Positions 1-12,556 of a DNA stretch of 64,000 nucleotides are shown here, one piece after another. Source of the DNA: Limonium bicolor. Taxonomy: Eukaryota > Streptophyta > Magnoliopsida > Caryophyllales > Plumbaginaceae. The stretch is from assembly GCA_023374045.1 (NCBI GenBank), contig JAIOTZ010000275.1, forward strand, positions 1 through 64,000, given 5' to 3'. Positions within the stretch are counted from its first letter, which is position 1; each line of letters begins with the position of its first letter. The notes under the pieces were generated by a model, which was given only the letters and a program-made list of their open reading frames with translations, made no database searches and was not told the DNA's origin. A program made the translations under genes and the position numbers.

Positions 1-303
1 GCGAATGCCGCCGCTGAAGCTCTCTGGATTCAAAATGTTCTCACCGAGTTAGGCATCAAATTGCATCAAGCACCAATCTTGAAATGCGACAACCTCGGAG
101 CAACTTACCTTGCCTCTAATCCCGTGTTCCACAGTAGGGCGAAGCATATTGCTGTCGACTTCTTCTTCATCCGCGAGCAGATCAAGGCCGGCGCTTTGAA
201 GGTTGAATTTTTGTCGACCAAGGAGCAAATCGCCGATGTGTTAACCAAAACCCTAGACTGTAATCGATTTGTGCATACGTTTGGGAACGCGGGGGAATAT
301 TAG
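1..303 (+). pseudogene. Ty1/copia polyprotein, RNase H C-terminal fragment
   Basis: Frame 1 is open from the first base to the TAG at 301-303, so the fragment is cut only by the window edge. The translation has the end of a copia RNase H domain: the A-E-A-L-W segment, the C-D-N-L-G-A block, the H-S-R-A-K-H-I-A-V-D-F-F motif and the terminal A-D-V-L-T-K-T-L. In copia elements this domain degrades the RNA strand during reverse transcription and sits at the very end of pol. A G-rich tract (288-297) and an LTR-like sequence follow directly, as expected of an element 3' end. The rest of the element lies to the left of the window, so whether the ORF is intact cannot be judged. Confidence 0.9.
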
Positions 304-520
304 CCCACTACATATGGGCTGGTCTATGTTAGTCCAGTTAGTTCAGTCCAATCTTTTATTACAGTCTTGGGTCACTCCTTTACTGTATAAATATCTACTT
401 ACCCTAGTTCACTATGTACCGACACACTACGCTGATATGAATAATATACATTAAAATACAAATCCTCTTGAATTCTCTCTATTCTCTCGATCTACTAGTA
501 TTGAGGTTCTGTTATTTGAG
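298..520 (+). repeat. Probable copia 3' LTR
   Basis: The sequence follows the G-rich tract GCGGGGGAA that ends the copia coding region. It contains a TATA-like TGTATAAATAT near 383 and a pyrimidine-rich stretch near 475-500, typical of short copia LTRs. The first bases read TATTAG rather than TGTTAG, so the left edge may be mutated or may lie a little further right (TGTTAG at 327). The right edge is approximate because the partner LTR is outside the window. Confidence 0.5.
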
Positions 521-1332
521 GTGATGATAAATATTTTTAAAAATGAAATATTAAATAATTATGTACTAGTTTGTATCAAATTATAATACTATCTTAGTTA
601 TAAAAAAGATTAAAATAATATCTATTCTAATTTTCATTTAAATAAAATTAGGTTAAATCAAGTTTTGTCATCGATCGTATTTGATTCGGTCACTCAGGAT
701 AGACAATTTTGAATCATTACTAGTTCGTGTTATTTGGTTTCGGTTAGTTTTAAGTTACTATTATTATAAAACATTTAGATAGGTCAGTTTCAGGTCACTA
801 ATATTTTCAGTCAGGTTCGAGTTCGAGTCAATCAAATTTCGGTCTAGTTTCACGTTTGGCCAAAAAAAAAAATATTAATAGATTTTTGGTTTAGGTTAAA
901 TTCTGACAGGTCTAGTTATGTTGGGGAAAAAATGGAAGATTAAATTCGTTTTATCTAATGGATTCATTAATTTTGACAAGTTTATTGTAATTGTGATTTC
1001 CATTCTATTGTATCAGAGTAGTTTGTATTCTGTGTACCCGAAATCTAGTCATTTTTATATTAGATTAATCTATACTATAGATAATGAAAACTTCTGCAAT
1101 AATGTACAAGTTAAGAAAAGTCAAACTTAGTTATTGTAGTACTCATCATAATCAGATACAGTTGAGAATTATCCGTGTATAAAGACAAGGGGGATTTACA
1201 ATTTTATCCGCAACTAAAAGTTTCTAGCCACTTACTCCTTTCTTTTTTAAAGAAAAGGAATCTTTTCATTATGACATAATCAGGATACCAGTTACTTGTA
1301 CCGTTGATAGGCCGCCAATATTAACAGAGAGT
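521..1332. other. AT-rich intergenic DNA, no gene seen
   Basis: I looked here for the missing 5' exons of the downstream permease and found none. The small open frame near 918-1130 has no recognisable domain and biased AT-driven composition. Confidence 0.6.
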
Positions 1333-1599
1333 CTTGCCTACACCTGAATGTAGCCATAGTTGGCTACATCCACGAGCGCGCGGCGAGTGTGGTTTTTTTT
1401 TTTTTTTTTAAATGTGGGTTGGTTTTATTTTTTGTTTTTAATTATAAAAATTTTAAATTGTTGTAACTTTTAATATATAAGTCCAAAATGAAAAAAAATT
1501 ATATCATTGTTCATCAAAATTCAAGTTCTTTAAAACAAGACCAATCATGGATATATTTTGACAACTTTAAAAAAAATTATTTTTACATGTATAGCATAC

Positions 1600-1955
1600 A
1601 GAACATAAAAGAAAACTTGTACAGATGGTCATACAAACCTGTACAAATGTTCATTAAAACATGTACATCCTCACGTAAAAACATGTACATCCTCGCATTA
1701 AAAACATATAGATAGTCATATAAACTTGTACGAATCATTAAATATGTACATCCTTAGATTAAAACATGTATATATAAGGAAGAACACTTGTACAGACGGT
1801 CATAAAAACATGTACATATGTTCATTAAAACATATACATTCTCATAATTGAACATGTACATTCTCACATTTGAACATGTACATCGTCACATTAAAACATG
1901 TACATTCTCACATTAAAATATGTACATTCTCACATTAAAATATATAATGGCTTTC
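1600..1955. repeat. ACATGTACAT minisatellite
   Basis: About a dozen degenerate copies of a ~20-35-bp unit built around AAAACATGTACATTCTCACA, forming the inner part of the left inverted arm. Fewer copies occur inverted in the right arm near 2620-2700. ACATGT is self-complementary, so the array is dyad-rich. Confidence 0.75.
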
Positions 1956-2620
1956 AAATAGATGACCCTAACCCCACACACCCTAAAACCCACCATAGGA
2001 AAGCAAAAAAACATCGAAAGTATTTTTAGGGTTTATAGTGGCAGACCCTAGACTCGCGACCACAAACCCTATAAACCTGTCAAGTTAGTTGCTACAATGT
2101 AAAGTATAGAACGGTTTCCAAATAGATTACCCTACCCCCAAAACACCCCAAAACCACCCTAGGATAGCTAAAACGTCGAAGGCATTTTTAGGGTTTGCAG
2201 TGGCGGGTTTAGGGTCTAACGACCCTAAACCCGCTACCACAAACCCTAAAAACCTGTCGAGTTAGTTGCTACAATATAAAGTACGAAACAAATTCCAAAT
2301 AGATTACCCTACCCCCAAAACACCCCAAAACCACCCTAGGATAGCTAAAACGTCGAAGGCATTTTTAGGGTTTGCAGTGGCGGTTTAGGGTCTAACGACC
2401 CTAAACCCGCTACCACAAATCCTAAAAACCTGTCGAGTCAGTTGCTACAATATAAAGTACAAAACAAATTCCAAATAGATTACCCTACCCCCAAAACACC
2501 CCAAAACCCACCCTAGGATAGCTAAAAAACGTCGAAGACATTTTTAAGGTTTACAGTGGCGGGTTTAGGGCCATTAAACCCGCTACCACAAACCCTAAAA
2601 ATCTGTCGAGTTAATGCGAT
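1953..2620. repeat. ~177-bp tandem repeat, four copies, telomere-like palindrome
   Basis: Unit starts are visible at about 1953, 2117, 2294 and 2471 by the recurring CCAAATAGATTACCCTACCC. Spacing is about 165-177 bp and the last copy is partial. Each unit contains GGGTTTAGGG facing CCCTAAACCC, the plant telomere motif in inverted order, and an extra AAACCCTAAAAACC box. Copies 2 and 3 have a long stem CGGGTTTAGGGTC / GACCCTAAACCCG; the other copies are weaker. Confidence 0.85.
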
Positions 2621-3162
2621 GATGTACAAGTTTTTACGTATAGATGTACATGTTTTAATGAACATTTGTACATGTTTGTATGACTATATGTACACGTTTT
2701 TTTTACGTTTTGTGCACTATACATATAAAAATATTTTTTCAAAGTTGACAAAAAATATCCATGTCTGGTCTTGTTTTGAAGAGCTTGAATTTAGGTGAAC
2801 AATGATATAATTTTTTTCATTTTAGACTTATATATTAAAAGTTACAACAATTTAAAATTGTTGTGATTAAAAAATTAAAAAAAGAAAAAAAAAAGTAAGC
2901 AGGCGCGCGCGCGCTCCTCCTCCCAACATTTTTTTTAATGTCTCTCAAATCAGGCATATGTAGCCATTTGGCTACAATCAGAGGCAGGTAAGAATTTGCG
3001 CAATATCAATTATAGGATAGGATATACTCGAGCGAGAAGTTTTTTTTTTTTTTGAAAATAAACTCGAGCGAGAAGTTGAAAATTGATGATGATGTATCCA
3101 TCTATGTCGATATCTAAATCTATTGACCGTTGATAGCTGATTGTTTTTTATACATTTATCAG

Positions 3163-4447
3163 GGGAAACATCAGAGAAAATATGCGGAGTCCTTGTTCAA
3201 GAAAGCTTGTGCGGTAATAGTATTGCCTATACTATCACGGCTGCTGTCAGCATTAGGTAACAAAATTATACCATATCATATGCATGTATTGATCTTCGTT
3301 ACGTTATATATGTTATCATCATGATGTATGTACTGATAGGGCAATATTACAAGCAAACTGTTACCACGACAAAGGAGAAGACGCAACATGTTCCTACGAT
3401 GACACCAGCTTCATGGTATTATTTGGAGCTATACAGATCGTCATGTCTCAGATCCCCAACTTCCATAAGATGGAGTGGCTTTCTACCCTTGCAGCCGTCA
3501 TGTCCTTCACTTACGCTTCCATTGGCTGCGCCTTAGGCGTTGCTAAAGTCATAGGTAAATTGAATATTGATGACATCTATTTTTCTTCCAAACCAATTAA
3601 CACTATACATACATACAAAAATTAAAACCAATTAACCTACTATACGAATTAAGAGTTGACCATATAAAATGCAGAAAATGGGACGATCATGGGAGGAATA
3701 GGAGGAATCACAGCGTCCTCAACCACAGAAAAACTTTACTTAGTCTTTCAAGCTATCGGAGACATAGCTTTCGCTTTCCCATTCTCCATTATCGTCCTCG
3801 ACATACAAAACACCTTAAAACCCAACCCTCCTGAAAACCAAACCATGAAAAAGGCCACCACTATCTCAACCTTAATTACCACTATCTTCTACCTTCTCTG
3901 TGGCGGTTTCGGGTATGCCGCTTTTGGAGACGACACTCCAGGAAATCTCCTCACTGGGTTCGGATTCTATGAACCCTACTGGCTTCTTGACTTAGCCAAC
4001 GCCTGCGTTGTCCTTCACTTGGTCGGTGGATACCAAGTTTATTCCCAATCTGTGTATGCGTACGTTGAAGGAATGATAAAGGACAGATTCCCAACAAGTG
4101 AATTTGTCCACGGTACTCACATGATAAAACCGCCGATCACGGGTTTGTTGCCGGTGGTGAAGATAAATCTGTTACGACTGTGTTTTAGGACGGCTTATGT
4201 GGTGTCCATGACCGCGATTGCGATTACCTTCCCTTATTTCAATCAAGTATTAGGTGTGCTGGGGGCGTTCAGCTTTTTTCCTATCACGATTTATTTTCCC
4301 GTCGAGATGTACATGAAGAAGAATGACGTACAGGGTTGGTCGAAGCAGGGGATAGTGTTACGGATATTTAGTTTTGCTATGCTTCTGGTTAGTGTGGTGG
4401 CCTTGGTGGGCTCGGTTCAAGGTGTGATCAGCGCCAAATTTAGCTGA
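3163..4447 (+). CDS. Amino acid permease (AAP family), last three exons
   Basis: Proton-coupled amino acid transporter of the plant plasma membrane (AAAP/ATF1 superfamily). Three exons can be read with GT-AG introns and continuous frame: 3163-3256, 3340-3554 and 3675-4447, together about 359 residues against 470-490 for a complete AAP. Recognisable blocks in order are K-I-C-G-V, A-Y-T-I-T-A-A, A-N-C-Y-H-D-K-G, F-S/T-Y-A-S-I-G, F-Q-A-I-G-D-I-A-F-A, G-Y-A-A-F-G-D, P-G-N-L-L-T-G-F-G-F, P-Y-W-L-L-D-L-A-N-A and Y-F-P-V-E-M-Y. The C-terminus V-I-S-A-K-F-S plus stop is at the normal place, and several hydrophobic segments are evident. The ~120 N-terminal residues (first transmembrane helices) are absent: upstream lie a TIR element and a copia remnant. 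Either the 5' exons are left of the window, separated by insertions in an intron, or the copy is a 5'-truncated pseudogene. No frameshift or stop is seen in what remains. By memory of the family it looks closest to the AAP7 branch. Confidence 0.88.
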
Positions 4448-4798
4448 TCTCATAAATCGTGCAACTAAGATGTCAATATACAAAAAGGGTTATATATATG
4501 TGTATAGTATATGATTTGATTTTTGAAAAAAATTTAAAGAAAACAAGCTGTAAGATATTGTTTCTTAATTAGTTGACAATATATCAGAGCCTATTTCGTT
4601 CTTGGGAATCTTTGTGTTTTGAGGTCAATGTACAATGTTCCAATTAGTTAGAGGTCAAAAACTCAAATATACAAACTCTATCAGAACCTAATACTTGCAT
4701 TATGCGGATGTCAGTAGAGATCCAAGTATGCTTTCATGGAAAAGAACTCCACACAGTAACAGAAAAGTCAAAAAAAAAAAAGAGAAGAGAAGAATATA
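4448..4798 (+). other. 3' flank of the permease gene
   Basis: AT-rich sequence after the permease stop codon. No further ORF is supported and no canonical AATAAA is evident close to the stop. Confidence 0.5.
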
Positions 4799-5026
4799 CT
4801 CCTCCTATTCAAAATATAAGTCATTTTAGAAATGAGTTTGGACAGAGTCTAGATACATTATTTTTTTTTTGAAGATAAAGGGTAAGCTATATATTGAAGA
4901 AGACCAAAACCATACAAGCCTAACTAACCACAAAATGTAAACTGCAACAGGCTGCAGAAAAAACCAAACTCCCAATTACTCACCACACCTCCAATAGCAA
5001 CAGGGTATATAGAAACCGAACCAAGA

Positions 5027-6786
5027 CTATGTACTCAAAAATTCTATAAGCCCAAAGCATTTACAAATTCTAAGATTCCTTCTTGTAACCGGGAATGAAA
5101 ATTTACTCCATCTAATCTTCAATTCCAGCTGAATATTCGATATGCATCTTGAGACATCTGGCTTTGATCTAGCAAAGATAGCATCATTTCTCATTTTCCA
5201 AATATGGTAGATAGTAACCCCCACCGCAGAACATCGCATCTTGAACACCAAAGAAGATTTACACTTCGAACTCCAGAGGCAGCCCATACACTCCACAAAT
5301 GTATAAGGCAGTTTACACAACAGCCAATCATGCATAATCATTCTGAACACCTCCTTACTGAACTTACACTCAAAAAACAAATGATTGCAAGTTTCAGTAC
5401 TATTACAGAAAACACAAGCATCATCAACATTCACACACCATTTCCTCAATCTATCTTTGCTAGCCAGCCTGTTCTGGCAAGCTAGCCACCAAATAAAAGA
5501 GGAATGTGAGGTGCAGTAATTAGACCATAAAATTCGGTCCCAAACGCCTCCAGCCTGAATCGGCTGAAACAGCTCAAAAATATCACGGACAGAAACTTTA
5601 TTCCTCTCCTCAATCAGACTTTCCACTTGTGACACCATATTTAACTCAACAAGTTCATCTCTAAGTTTAAGACAACTTTTCCACCAAACAGCATGGCTAC
5701 CTTTCATCCGCACATTCCAGATAGAATCATTTCGCAACACATAAGCCCTACACCATCAACCAAGAGCAGATTGAGAATTTACCTCATTAATCTTCAACAA
5801 GGTACACAACATAGCTGCTTTGTTCCAAGAGAGGATTTCTTTAATGCCCAGCCCACCATTGCTTTTTGGTTTGCAAATATTCCTCCAAGCAACTGGAGCC
5901 TTCCTACCATTTTCACCACCACACCAAAGGAAACTGCGACATTTACTTTCAATCATGTGAATCACACACTTTGGAAACAGAAACACATTCGCCCAGAACC
6001 TTTGGATGGAAATCAAAGTACTTTCAACCAGCTTAAGTCTCCCAGCATAACTCAGTCTTCTCGCTGCCCAATGAGAGATGCGAGAAGTAATCTTATTAAT
6101 CAGAGGAAGATAATCATCAGAGACTAATCTTTGAGAAGATAAGGGAACCCCTAAATACTTAACAGGGAGAACCCCCTCCTCGAACCCCAAAATATCAAGA
6201 ATCTTCTTTTTATTATCATCATTTACACCACCAAAAAATACCCTACACTTCTGATTACTGAAAAATAAACCAGAAGTCATAGAGAAACAGTCAAGCAAAT
6301 CCTTAATAATCTTTATCGAACCAGTATCTCCTCTGCAGAAAACAAGGAGGTCGTCAGCAAAACACAAGTGATTCAAACCCACTCTGCTGCATTTAGGATG
6401 AAAATTGAAATCTGGCATATTCTGAGCCTTAGCCAACAGTCTGCTCAGATACTCCATACACAAAACAAAAAGAAGAGGGGAGAGAGGATCTCCCTGCCTC
6501 AACCCTCTTTTCCCCTCAAAAAACCCACTACTACGACCATTTATTAGAATAGAGTAAACAAGAGTAGTAACACACCTCATTACCCATCTAATAAACCTCT
6601 CATGAAAACCAAGCCCTTCCAAGACTTCCTCCAAGAACTCCCAACAAACACTATCATAGGCTTTCTGTATATCCACTTTAAAAGCACATCTGGGCAAAAT
6701 ATGCTTTCTCTTATACCCCTGTATAATCTCCTGACAGAGCAGAATATTATGAACCAAGCTTCTCCCAGCAACAAACGCACCTTGAC
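5027..6786 (-). pseudogene. LINE ORF2, C-terminal part: reverse transcriptase core and zf-RVT
   Basis: Continuation of ORF2 beyond the LTR insertion; 6782-6786 is the duplicated target TTGAC. It has the reverse transcriptase motifs F-K-V-D-I-Q-K-A-Y-D, G-L-R-Q-G-D-P-L-S-P and the catalytic F-A-D-D around joint residue 700. Next comes the zf-RVT domain (G-G-V-W-D-R-I-L-W, then C-V-F-C and H-L-F-F-E-C), which is common in plant LINEs. A TGA at 5756-5758 (about joint codon 898 of 1140) stops the frame between the RT thumb and zf-RVT; the same frame is open again down to 5027. Counted across the insertion the two segments total 3423 nt, a multiple of three, so the insertion itself left the phase intact. 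Confidence 0.92.
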
Positions 6787-9700
6787 TGTAACACCCCTAC
6801 TCTAATCGGCTCCTAATCATCTTACTTAACAATAAAATCGCAGCGGTAATCTCAACAATTCAACTACTGGTGTCACCGTTCTTACTCGCCCATACGAGTA
6901 ATAACGTGCCTCCTGATATATTCTTACATACGAAACATTTTCTCGCAGTGACAACAAGAGATAGATCTAAACTTCCCAAACCAATATAAAATACATTCAC
7001 AGTGAGCATTCTAAGTATCCCAATCCTATACACATTTCTAAGTACGTATTAAATGCAACAGTGCATATTTAATCAACTGTAATTAACTACCCAGCGCGTC
7101 CCTCTCTTTGCCGACACCGGAAGCTGCATACCTGCAAAAATGGTTGTTGTGGTATGGAATCAGCCCCTGCTGAGTATGTTACTACATGACCGTCATGCCC
7201 CCTCGGACCCTCAGTTATTTGGTCGAGAGCATGCAATCTTTTTCATGCAAGTAGTTTATTGATAAACTGTAAAGCAACAATATATATAGTGCAGTAAACT
7301 CAAATAACAAACAAGCCCCGGCTTCACACATCGCATCATAATCACTGAAAGCGTTACAACGCCTATATGAGTACAGAGACTCCATTCCACAAACACTTAA
7401 TAGTTCATAATTGAGTACAGCGACTCACTCGACCAAACAATCCATAAACCACACGTGAGTACGCGACTCGCCACAACCAGTTCACAACACACAAAATGAG
7501 CACAAAGGCTCGTTCAACCAAATCCACCAACATACCACACATAACCACAAAGCACAACCAATGAACAACAAGGCGAAACAATGAGAATTATAAACGAGTA
7601 TAAACTCTCGTCTTTGGCATGCAAGCCCAAACAACGTTCGCCTAATGTACGAGCTAACACAGTCGTTCGTATTGTTCAGTTATGTCTAATGACAACGTCT
7701 TGTTAGAACGACGTGTCTTTAAATTACCCATCACCTATGGCGGGTCACCCACGGCAGTAGCCACTCCAGCGGTAGAGTCTCCGACCGACGGACCATCTGT
7801 AGTCCGTTGGAAATTTATCCAGATACTTTCGGTTACCACAAGGTATCCTAGTATCGTTAATGGATCACAATTTAACAGCAAGAACCACATCCTCTTGTTA
7901 ACCCTATTTATACCATCGCATCGCTTTACCATATATTTTCCTAGCACAGCAGACTAAGGTCACAGTCTAATCCTGAGTATGTCGACTCGGGATCCAGTGC
8001 TAGATACGAGAGCGGCGTTAAAGAGGCCAGTGCTCCGTATACAAGTCTCAGATATATATATATCTTATTATCTTAGTGCTACAACTTTACTTACGTTCCT
8101 TATATTACACATATAAGATAGCATCATTGCCGCTAGTTCGTTTTATAATATGTTCATATATACGAACGGTACTGTTATCGCACAACAGTAATAATAAAGC
8201 AGCATTAATACACAACTCAAGCATATTAATTCACACAAGCAGACATTCAATCTTGTCACAGATTTTCACACAATGTCTGAACTGAGGAAATCCTCAGAGA
8301 CAATCAAGCCACATAAATAACATACCGTTCACCCTGGAAGTATTACGGTGGAGTATGAATCAGCTAATTCTCTGGAGATCCTCGAGACGCCTCTAACGAT
8401 CTATCAATATGCATCACACTATGCATCAGCATCTCATATTAACAATACCCTACGGCACCCCGTACCGTTATTAATCTATCCCTGTTAATCCCCCGTATAC
8501 TAACTGTCAATGTTTGACGGGTTTTCAGTTTAATTCAGGTTTAGGAAAGACGTTACATTACATGCGTAGTTTCCTCTCGTATACTAATATACTTAACGTT
8601 TGAACTTGTTATCGCATGTAACTTAATATACCTTGTATATTGTATAGTTTGTTTCTATATTGCATGTATAATTCTTTACCATGTATTATACATCTCACCT
8701 TAGTATTTATTTTTCTAAGGTTTGTTTTCCCAAGTTTAAAGGAGTATAATATATATAAAATGCCATGAACTATATAAATTCTTATTATTTCATGTATACT
8801 CCTAACATTAGAATTCCATATCTAATGTTTACAATTCTTTTCCCTTTATCTCATATCATTTTAATTGTGGTAATATATAGTTATTGAACTATATTATATT
8901 TCCACACCATAACATATATTTATTTATATAATGCATTATAGGACTATTCATATATGGTAAGTCATTATAACATTTATTCATTCTTTTTAATGAATACCTT
9001 TTATATTATAAATGTTATAATTCTTATAACATTAAAAACCATATTATAAATTTCATTCAAAAATATTAATATTTTCGAACAGCACCTATAATTCTCAAAT
9101 ATTTACAAAATCCACCACATAATTTATATAATGTTATATTATAGTTATATAACAATTATTATGACATTTAAGTCATTAAAACAATTATAACCTATAGTTA
9201 TATATTGTTATAAAATACCAAATAGCCCTTAAAACTTTCGGTATTAACTATTCTCCACTTTATTTCCATAACTTATAAATCAACCCCAAAATATAATCCA
9301 TTGTTACACTTATAATATATACCTTATATTATAATCCTTATTCCTTAATATAATTATAACCTATGGTTATATTTTCTCCAAAATACCGAACAGACCCCAT
9401 GGTCTATTTGAATTTAATTTCCACCACTTAACTTTCTATATTCACCAATTTACCCCATCTTATAACTTATAGTTTCTAATATCACCAAAACCATATATTA
9501 TACATATATCTTCACAAAACCTTATATATAATTCCAAAAATTACCAAACCATACCAAAAGGTTATAAATATCATTATTAACCTTATACTTTCTCTAAATC
9601 TCGGTTTTACCACATATGTTACCCATGTGTAACAATGTTATGAAATATCTTATAATATACCTAGATAATTCATATAAACTCCAAATTTACCCAAATCAAC

Positions 9701-11828
9701 TTCTAAAAATTCCTAATAACTTAAGGACTTTACTAAACTCCATTTAGTACCCTTAATTCTCGGTAATTACATTACCACCCCAAATCTTATAAATCTTAAC
9801 AATTTAATAAGTATCTTATTATAAGGTAGTATTTTAATTTCTTAAATTTTCTAAACTTGGTCAAAGTCTCCTACATAGTCAACTTTGACCCCTAATACCA
9901 AATGGGAACCAACTTTTCGGTAATTACAAATAATAGCCTATACTTTTCTATTTTTACAATTTTGACCCAAAACTTTATAAAATGTTATAATTTTATTAAA
10001 TTCATTTAAAAACCCTAAATTGTTCTAAATTAAGCCCACGGCTTTTTATTTTCTTAGTAATTACGAATTGGCCCCAATTTTAATTATAAGCATAAATAAA
10101 ACTAAATAAGCTTATAAACTTAAATTAAAATGGCCTAATGACATGGCCTTATTACAACCTTGAACTTGCAAAATAAATTACACAATAAATGTCTCATAAT
10201 ATAGCATATATATTCGGCCTCTCCATGGTTTAATTATTTTTCCACATAATGTCATAATTTGACCATTATGTTAATTAAATCTCTTAAATGACTAGCTTAA
10301 TTTATCTTAGCCATTTTTTTCCATTTTTAGGTCAATATGACCTAGATATATGTATTCACTCTCGGCCATATATTTATATATGCTTAAAAATTACAAAAAT
10401 CATAAGTTTAAGGTGTTTATACCTTGATTTATCCTTGTATGGGCTCGGTCACTTGTAGGAAAATTCACCACTTGATTTAGACATGTTTAGTACACAAAAA
10501 CAAGATATGGTTACACTCCAAGCTTGAGCTTAACCATAAGGAATAATTAATGTAAGATTTAAGGCAAAAATCACCTTAAAAATGCAAGGGAAGTTCTAGG
10601 TATTTTCGACCTGAACCAAACACACCACAAGGTGTTAGATCCACTATATTAACATAGGAAATAGTTAGATCTCGAAATCCTACCTTGTTATTAAGTTTTA
10701 CCTTGGAAAAATGCCTTAAAAGGGAGTATTTCTCTTGGATCTCGGTCACCCTTGCTCCAAATGGCTAACCAACAGATTCCACATGAAAAGGAGAAGAAGA
10801 TGAGTCTATGACCAAAGTTTCACAGCCAAACTCGAAGGGAATCAAAAGTTATGAGCTTAAAGCACATTTTTACCTTAAAATGTAGATTTGAACAACCTTG
10901 GTCCCTCTACTGGTCTCAACCGAGTTTAGCTCTTGTTCTAACCTTAGAACACTGAGAATAAGCCATAGGAATTGATGAGCCACGAATTTTAGGTGTTGGT
11001 GGTGAAGAGATGAAGAAAAAGAGCTAAAAATGACATTAAAACACTTACATTAATGGCTTAGGAGCTAGATTTGCCTTCCATGTTCAAGAGCAAGCTTTGA
11101 GAGCTTGAGAGGAAGGGGGAGCTCGGTTGGACTGGAAGAAATCGGACAAGGAAGGAAGGAGGGGGTGGGAATGATTGATAAAGTTTGAAATAATGTAAAA
11201 GTAACATTATTTCTAAAAGTAAATGCATTAGGTAGCATTATTGTCAATCAAGGAAATTATGCAGCCTCCTCTCCTGTTGCCAGCCGGCTGCCATGGTCCA
11301 AGTGGGTCAATTAATTGACCATTGACCATGCTTGGTCAATATTGACTCATGTGGGCCCCACTTTAGGGTTTTATTAATATTTTAATATTAAATTTGTAAA
11401 AATTCGTAAATTTCTGGAATTAAATTCCTAATATGATATAATATGATTATATATCATATTTAAGGATAATTATAATTTGTAAGCCCATTAAAAATCAATT
11501 TAAAAGGCAATCTCACAAAAACGTGCTTTAAGGAGTTTTAGCGCACATTTTTGTGTCACAGGGTGTTCCTGAGCTTAGTTCTCCTTGAGAACGGTTTTGT
11601 TGTGTTCCTTACTTCATTATAATACTTAGGAATCCACTTTGGATCCTATTTGAGGTCATACAATCTTTATGGTGTCTCAAAGCACATTTTTGGCTTTACC
11701 GATCTTAAGGCGTGTTTTGCCTTGTTGAGATCTTCTAGATTGTTCCCCAATAATATTTAGATGTTTAATAATCATCTTAGATCATTAATAGATCATTTAA
11801 TTATATTTTAAAGGTTAGGGGTATTTCA
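6787..11828 (-). repeat. 3' LTR of the first LARD-like element
   Basis: A 5042-bp LTR nearly identical to 17181-22236. In element orientation it begins TGAAATACCCC and ends GGGGTGTTACA. Short ORFs such as the one at 7682-7957 recur in the other LTR and also overlap ORFs on the opposite strand, so they are not evidence of genes. Confidence 0.95.
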
Positions 11829-11861
11829 GTCTACCCCCCTTAAAAAGGCTTCGTCCCGAAG
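11829..11861 (-). promoter_or_regulatory. Polypurine tract with adjacent hairpin
   Basis: The minus strand reads a purine run with six G's (AAGGGGGGTAGAC) directly before the 3' LTR start TGAAATAC; this primes plus-strand DNA synthesis. Just upstream is a small dyad CTTCG-GGA-CGAAG (plus strand 11849-11861). Confidence 0.85.
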
Positions 11862-12349
11862 TCCTTAATCCTCTACAGTTCACCTAAGGAATCAAGTTCC
11901 ACTAAGTAACCAAACAGTCCAGTGCTAGGGAGTAACTCCCACTAGGTTCAAACCTGGTCTATGCATACAATCATATATGAAATAATCAGACTCATGGTAT
12001 AAGTCATTCATATCACAACACTAAACAAGGTGCACATCCAACTCATCAACCAAAAGTACTCAGCGGTACTATATATATTCAACCAGGTACAACCTCATTG
12101 TACACAGCACTAGACAAGGTGCAAAACTCAAGGTACACAGCACTAGACAAGGTGCAAATCTCATAAAGTACTCAAAGGTGTTCGCAAGGGATACTCCACG
12201 CATCCCTATCTACATGTTGGTATCTCGCGAGGATACCCACACATCATTCCACATGTATGTGTGCACATATAGTTAACGTTGACAGTTCACAGGGAAGCAG
12301 TCTTAAAGACCAGGACTTGACGATCCCCAACCCCAGCCAACGTCTACTA

Positions 12350-12556
12350 CCCACGGACACACCGGTTTGATCACAACGAAGGACACTGCGGTCCACGGCT
12401 CCTCGGGCAGTCACCTTATTTCCTTAGTCACCCACAGACACGCCGGTCTAATGACAAAAGGGCTCTGCGGTCCACGGCTCTCTGGGTGATGTCACTCGCA
12501 GACACACCGGTTTGATCAGAACGAAGGACTCCACGGTCCACGGCTCTTCGAGTGAC
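12350..12556. repeat. Three ~66-bp tandem units
   Basis: Three degenerate copies of a unit with CAGACACACCGGTTTGATCA, then AACGAAGGAC, then CGGTCCACGGCTC and a GGGTGACGTCAC-like end. They lie in the internal domain of the first LARD-like element. Confidence 0.75.

Larger units (their letters stand above)
1333..2992. mobile_element. TIR-type element with long inverted arms
   Basis: The left end (CTTGCCTACACCTGA, then GTAGCCA and TGGCTAC in inverted order) matches the reverse complement of the right end (CTTACCTGCCTCTGA with the same GTAGCCA/TGGCTAC dyad). The similarity continues inward for roughly 350 bp: both arms have a GC-rich GCGCGCG block, a T/A-rich tract, a segment near AAAAATTATATCATTGTTCA, and ACATGTACAT repeats. 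The centre holds a tandem repeat and no transposase. It fits a non-autonomous DNA transposon, perhaps Mutator-like given the long arms, but I see no clear 8-9-bp target duplication, so the family is unassigned. Confidence 0.65.

Noticed and set aside
5204..6127. Plus-strand ORFs of 93 and 144 codons
   Set aside because: They are antisense shadows of the LINE ORF2 reading frame.
7682..7957. 91-codon ORF repeated at 18085-18348
   Set aside because: It occurs only because the LTR is duplicated; an ORF on the opposite strand covers the same bases and no domain is visible.
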